Source of the DNA: Bugula neritina
Taxonomy: Eukaryota > Bryozoa > Gymnolaemata > Cheilostomatida > Bugulidae
DNA length: 64,000 nucleotides
Assembly (NCBI GenBank): GCA_964035545.1
Contig: OZ037767.1
Span: 15,253,998-15,317,997 of the forward strand
Reading direction: 5' to 3'
This document shows, one piece after another, positions 60,171 through 64,000 of this stretch. The translations under genes and the position numbers were made by a program. The notes beneath the pieces were generated by a model. That model made no database searches. It saw only the letters and a program-made list of their open reading frames with translations, and was not told where the DNA came from. The first letter of the stretch is position 1. Every line of letters begins with the position of its first letter.

Positions 60171-63100
60171 TAAGGTTGCAACCTCATGGAGAGAGCTACT
60201 TCCTGCCCGGGAAGGTAGCCGGCAAGGCCGTCACGTTGTTGCTAGATTCCGGTTGCAACACGAATCTCCTCAGCAGACGAGTCTTAGATGCCCTCCCTCT
60301 CCAGGTGAGGAAGGAGTTAGCTCCCTACACCGGGGAACCTGGCACCCTTGCAGACGGGTCGCGTATCCCCTTCTACGGTGTTGTAAAGCTGCCTGGCAGC
60401 GTCCGCGACCAGGCCATCCAGGAAACCTTTATCCTCAGCCAGCTAGAAGAGGATGCCATCCTGGGGACGCTGTTCTTGAAGCGACACCAATGCCACATGG
60501 ACTTCCATAAGTCCGCCATACTAATGGCCGGCCGGGAGCTTTCCTGTGTCGAAAAGCTCGGCCGTCCCCTGGTCGGGGGTGTGCAGGTGGTACGTAACTG
60601 TACAGTGCCCGGCCGCTCCCGGGCGACCATTCACTGCAGAGTGAATGACCGTCAACTCTCTGGATTAGGGGTCGTTGAAGAAACGCACAAGAGAATCCAA
60701 CTCGCCAGCAGCTTGAACCGGCTGACTGACCGAGGGGAGATCTTGGTGCAGTGTGTCAACCCATTTTCAGAGTCGGTGACACTACCATCTGGATCCCTAT
60801 TGGGCCGTTTCCACGCGGTCCAAGAAGGAGACATAGGACCGTCGCTGGGCGAGGCGACGGAGGGTCCCCAAGAGCGCCCGTCTGTACGACGGGGGACCGT
60901 CCCGGAACACGTCCAAGAACTATACCAGTCAGCCTGTGAAGGCTGTGCGCGCAACAAGGAGTGCCAAGCTATGGCCCAGTTGCTGCGCCAGTATGGGGAC
61001 GTGTTCAGCAGCGGAGACCAGGACGTGGGCCTGACTAGAGCCGTCCGTCACGAGATACCGCTAGCTGCCGGGACTCTGCCTATCCGCCAACCCACTAGGA
61101 GACTGGGGCCAGAGAAGGAGAAGGAGGTCAGCCGACAAGTCCGGAATCTTCTGAACCGCGGCCTCATAGAGCCTGCACATAGTGCGTAGAGCTCGCTGGT
61201 CGTTCTGGTCCGGAAGAAAGACGGCAGTTGGCGGTTCTGTGTGGATTACCGCAAACTTAATAGTGTAACCATACAGGACGCCTACCCTCTACCTCGGATC
61301 GACGAGTCCCTGGACGCCTTAGCCGGCAGCAAGTACTTCAGTACTTTAGACTTGCTGAGTGGCTACTGGCAAGTCCCCCTCAGTCCCGACGCCCAGGAAA
61401 AAGCGGCGTTCATCACCAAAGATGGGCTGTGGAAGTGGAAGGTACTGCCCTTCGGGTTAACTTCCGCTCCTGCTACCTTCCAGCGGCTCATGGAACAGGT
61501 TCTCAGCGGCCTCCACTGGAAGACGCTGCTCGTCTACCTCGATGATGTCATTGTCATCTCCCCAGACTTCACGACCCATGTCAGTCTTCTGCGTGAGGTC
61601 TTCGAGCGACTCCGAGGTGCCGGTCTCAAGCTCAAACCTTCCAAATGCCCTCTTTTGCAGCCGGAGGTGAAGTACCTGGGGCACGTAGTCGGCCGTAATG
61701 GCGTGGCGACGGACCCCGATAAGGTGCGAGCTGTGGCTGACTGGGTCACCCCCCAGGACTTGACCGGACTCCGGGCTTTCCTGGGGCTGGTAGGGTATTA
61801 CAGACAATACATACCAGACTTTGCGGGGGTTGCACAGCCGTTAAATCGGCTCACTGCAAAGGGAGTGGCCTGGCAGTGGACATCCGTCGAACAAAGGGCA
61901 TTCGACAGTCTCAAGAACCGCTTGCTAGAGGCTCCAATTCTGGCCTACCCAGACCCCGCTCTGGAGTACGTCCTTGACACAGACGCCAGTGACCAGAACG
62001 TTGGTGCTGTGCTGTCGCAAGTGCAAGAGGGCCGTGAAGTAGTCGTAGCTTACTATAGCAAATCACTCTCACCCCCTGAGCGCAATTACTTCACTACCCG
62101 CAAGGAGTTACTGGCAGTAAGCAAGTCCGTTAAACACTTCCGGCCTTATCTCTACGGTAGGCCGTTCCGCTTGCGGACGGACCACGCCTCCTTGATCTGG
62201 CTGTGTAAGAGAGCTGAACCGTCCAGTCAAGTCGCCTGATGGCTCGAAGTCCTAGCCGAATTTTCATACCAAATTGAACATCGGCCCGGTAGGAAACACG
62301 GCAATGCAGACGGACTGAGTCGGCGGCCGGACGAGGGGTGTAAACAGTGTCACAACATCGAGAGAAGGGATGGGAGTCCCCCAAGATTCGAGTTGGCGAG
62401 TTGGGACCACCCTGGAGTAAGCTACAACTGGGACCAAGGTCAACTCAAACCAAGGAGTCCCAACCCACCGGAGGCTGTCAACAACCTCCGCGCCAACCCT
62501 GTCTTAGCTCGCAATGTCAGGGAGCTGCAGAAACTCCAGGAGGACCTCCCTGGGGTGGTAGCCGACATATAACAAGCCAAACGGAAAGGGCGACGACCCA
62601 GCGAAGAACAGCTGCGGCAGGGGTGCGCCGAACTACGGCTGTACTGCCAACGCTGGGACTCTCTGCGGATCGGGCCAGATAGTCTGCTGACCATCACCTT
62701 GGCCGCCGATCAGGGACACCCTGGTCGAGAAAGGGTGATCTGCCCAGCCGCCATGCTCCGGGAGCTAGTATGGGACACTCATCGGCAGGCTCACGCCGGA
62801 GTTCGGAGGGTGCTTACCAAGCTAAGGCTCCAGTGGTATTAGCCCAACATGGAGCGTGATGTCCGACTAAGGATCAAAAAATGCGAAGTCTGCCAGGCCA
62901 GCAAGCATGGCCATCTCCCCAGAGAGGCGGGACGGCGTAGGCTATATGCCGGTAGGCCTTGGCAGGTGGTAGCTGTTGACTTAGTCGGACCCATGCCCAT
63001 CACCCCCAGAGGAAACAGTTGGATTCTAGTGCTGACCGACCACTTCACTAGGTGGGCCGACGCGCTGGCCATCCCGGATGCGTCTGCCCCGACAGTGGCC

Positions 63101-63808
63101 AGCACACTAGACCAGCGTGTATTCTGTTACTTTGGGCTGCCCGAGCAACTACACTCGGACCAGGGGTCGCAATTCCAGTCTCAACTGATGAGCGACCTCT
63201 GTCGCCTCTGGGGAGTAAATCAAAGTAGGACCACTCCATACCACCCTCAGTGTAACGGAGTGGTCGAACGCAACAACCGGATGCTGGGCGACGCACTCCG
63301 CAGTCTACTACTCGGCCGAGGCCAGGAGGAGTGGGATCTCGTGTTGCCGCAGGTCATGCGGGCCTACCGCAGCACGCCACATATCAGCACCGGCGAGACC
63401 CCCAACCTCTTGACACTCGGTCGTGAGACACGAGTGCCCGACCACCTCACCTATCATATTCCAGAGCCAGAATACTCTGTCCACGAGTACGCCGGGGAAT
63501 TGATAGAGCGTCTGAAAGTCGCACACGAAATACTGCGGAATAAGCAGTGGCAGGTGCAACAGGAAGACGCTGACGAGCCACCCCTCTACCAGACTGGAGA
63601 CTGGGTCTGGATGATCAACTACCGTAGGCGTCGAGGACAGGCGGCTAAACTACAGCCTAAGTTCGTAGGACCCTACGTAGTAGTTGAGGTGATGCCCAAT
63701 CATACTTACAAGCTGGAGCGGTCTGGACAGATATCTGTCCAGAATGAAGCCCGCTTGAAACCCTATTGGGCTAGCCCAGGTGCGGCAGGGGGTGCCCCCC
63801 GTTGTTAG
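60171..63808 (+). pseudogene. pol: gypsy pol region: protease, RT, RNase H, integrase, with four stops
   Basis: Aspartic protease motif LLLDSGCNTNLLS at ~60237. RT includes the YLDD catalytic box at ~61535 and the [13 protein letters not shown] segment at ~61447. RNase H has a TDAS motif at ~61978. Integrase has a zinc-binding HHCC-like part (CEVCQ at ~62888), the DDE residues (VDLVG, SDQGSQF, VVERNN) and a C-terminal GPY/F-type module at ~63670. The frame is continuous with gag but interrupted at TAG 61187, TGA 62237, TAA 62570 and TAG 62840. It ends at TAG 63806-63808. Confidence 0.85.
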
Positions 63809-63831
63809 AACCCAGGAGGCAGACAACGATG

Positions 63832-64000
63832 CGCGGGCGGCGGCGGCATAAACCCAATGATGAGTGGGTCATGCCACAGACAGAAGACTTGGCAAGGCAA
63901 GAGAGGCCACCCCCTCCATTGGAGATGCGCCCTCTGCCCCCAGAGCCAAGCCGTCCGGCCCCAGGGCTACCACCACCACTTCCGGAACTAAATATACTTC
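63832..64000 (+). CDS. start of a further retrotransposon reading frame, cut by the window end
   Basis: The ATG at 63832 opens a basic then Pro-rich frame (MRGRRRHKPNDEW; PPPPLEMRPLPPEP) to the end of the window. It may be a third ORF downstream of pol or simply read-through leader; nothing in it identifies an envelope. Confidence 0.35.

Larger units (their letters stand above)
58809..64000 (+). mobile_element. Ty3/gypsy LTR retrotransposon, decayed, 3' end outside the window
   Basis: Order: LTR, primer-binding site, gag, protease, reverse transcriptase, RNase H, integrase, then a start of another frame. RT-RNase H-integrase order is that of Ty3/gypsy. The internal region is strikingly GC-rich and CpG-containing compared with the AT-rich host DNA. 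It carries one frameshift and four in-frame stops, so this copy is not functional by itself. It lies just upstream of the NHL/PAN-like 3' exon, probably in an intron of that gene. Confidence 0.9.

Noticed and set aside
60373-60957. Several antisense and alternate-frame ORFs across the gypsy element
   Set aside because: Shadows of the GC-rich pol coding frame.

Overview
The window is AT-rich animal (metazoan) nuclear DNA with small spliced genes, many nested mobile elements and one GC-rich LTR retrotransposon. The ankyrin repeats have long inter-helix loops (LLDGVSVEQKVELLKIQ type). Together with phase-1 symmetric exons, short introns and an NHL/PAN-type gene, this suggests a marine invertebrate, possibly a demosponge. 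That placement is inference; no rRNA or mitochondrial marker is present. All similarity statements come from reading the sequence; no database was searched.

Layout. 1-340: composite tRNA-derived SINE. 452-3974 (-): four-exon ankyrin-repeat gene, with a G-rich MITE-like element in its first intron. 3767-47727: two head-to-tail copies of a ~22 kb segment (3767-25715 and 25716-47727), about 1% different over most of their length but almost identical over the first ~2.2 kb. Each copy holds the 5' end of the ankyrin gene, an inverted-repeat hairpin, half of an exon of a CPEB1-like RNA-binding protein gene, and a ~20.4 kb insertion. That insertion has degenerate ~41 bp terminal inverted repeats beginning CAG, and an 8 bp target duplication (CAGCATTG) that exactly splits the CPEB RRM2 codons, so it behaves like a giant hAT-type element. 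Inside it are a decayed LINE with a C-terminal restriction-like endonuclease, ~4.8 kb of cryptic hexanucleotide-periodic DNA, a polypyrimidine tract, and long AT-rich stretches without recognisable genes.

47728-52895 (+) carries the rest of the CPEB1-like gene: the second half of the split exon, the RNP1 exon with a premature stop, and two ZZ zinc-finger exons. Two copies of a 3.7 kb terminal-inverted-repeat transposon (48005-51709 in an intron, 52938-56619 in the 3' flank) surround these last exons. 57415-58612 (-) is the 3' part of an NHL-like propeller plus PAN/Apple-like gene. 58809-64000 is a decayed Ty3/gypsy retrotransposon: 5' LTR, primer site, gag-pol in one frame with a frameshift and four stops, and the start of a further ORF. 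It is cut by the window end.

Main observation: the junction of the 22 kb tandem duplication lies exactly at the right terminus of the hAT-like element (...GCCCTG|). One end of the element therefore appears to have been joined to a site inside the ankyrin gene, so transposase-mediated one-ended or alternative transposition is a good candidate for the origin of the duplication. The same element and duplication truncate one copy of the ankyrin gene, duplicate a half-exon of CPEB, and separate the two halves of the CPEB RRM2 exon by about 42 kb.
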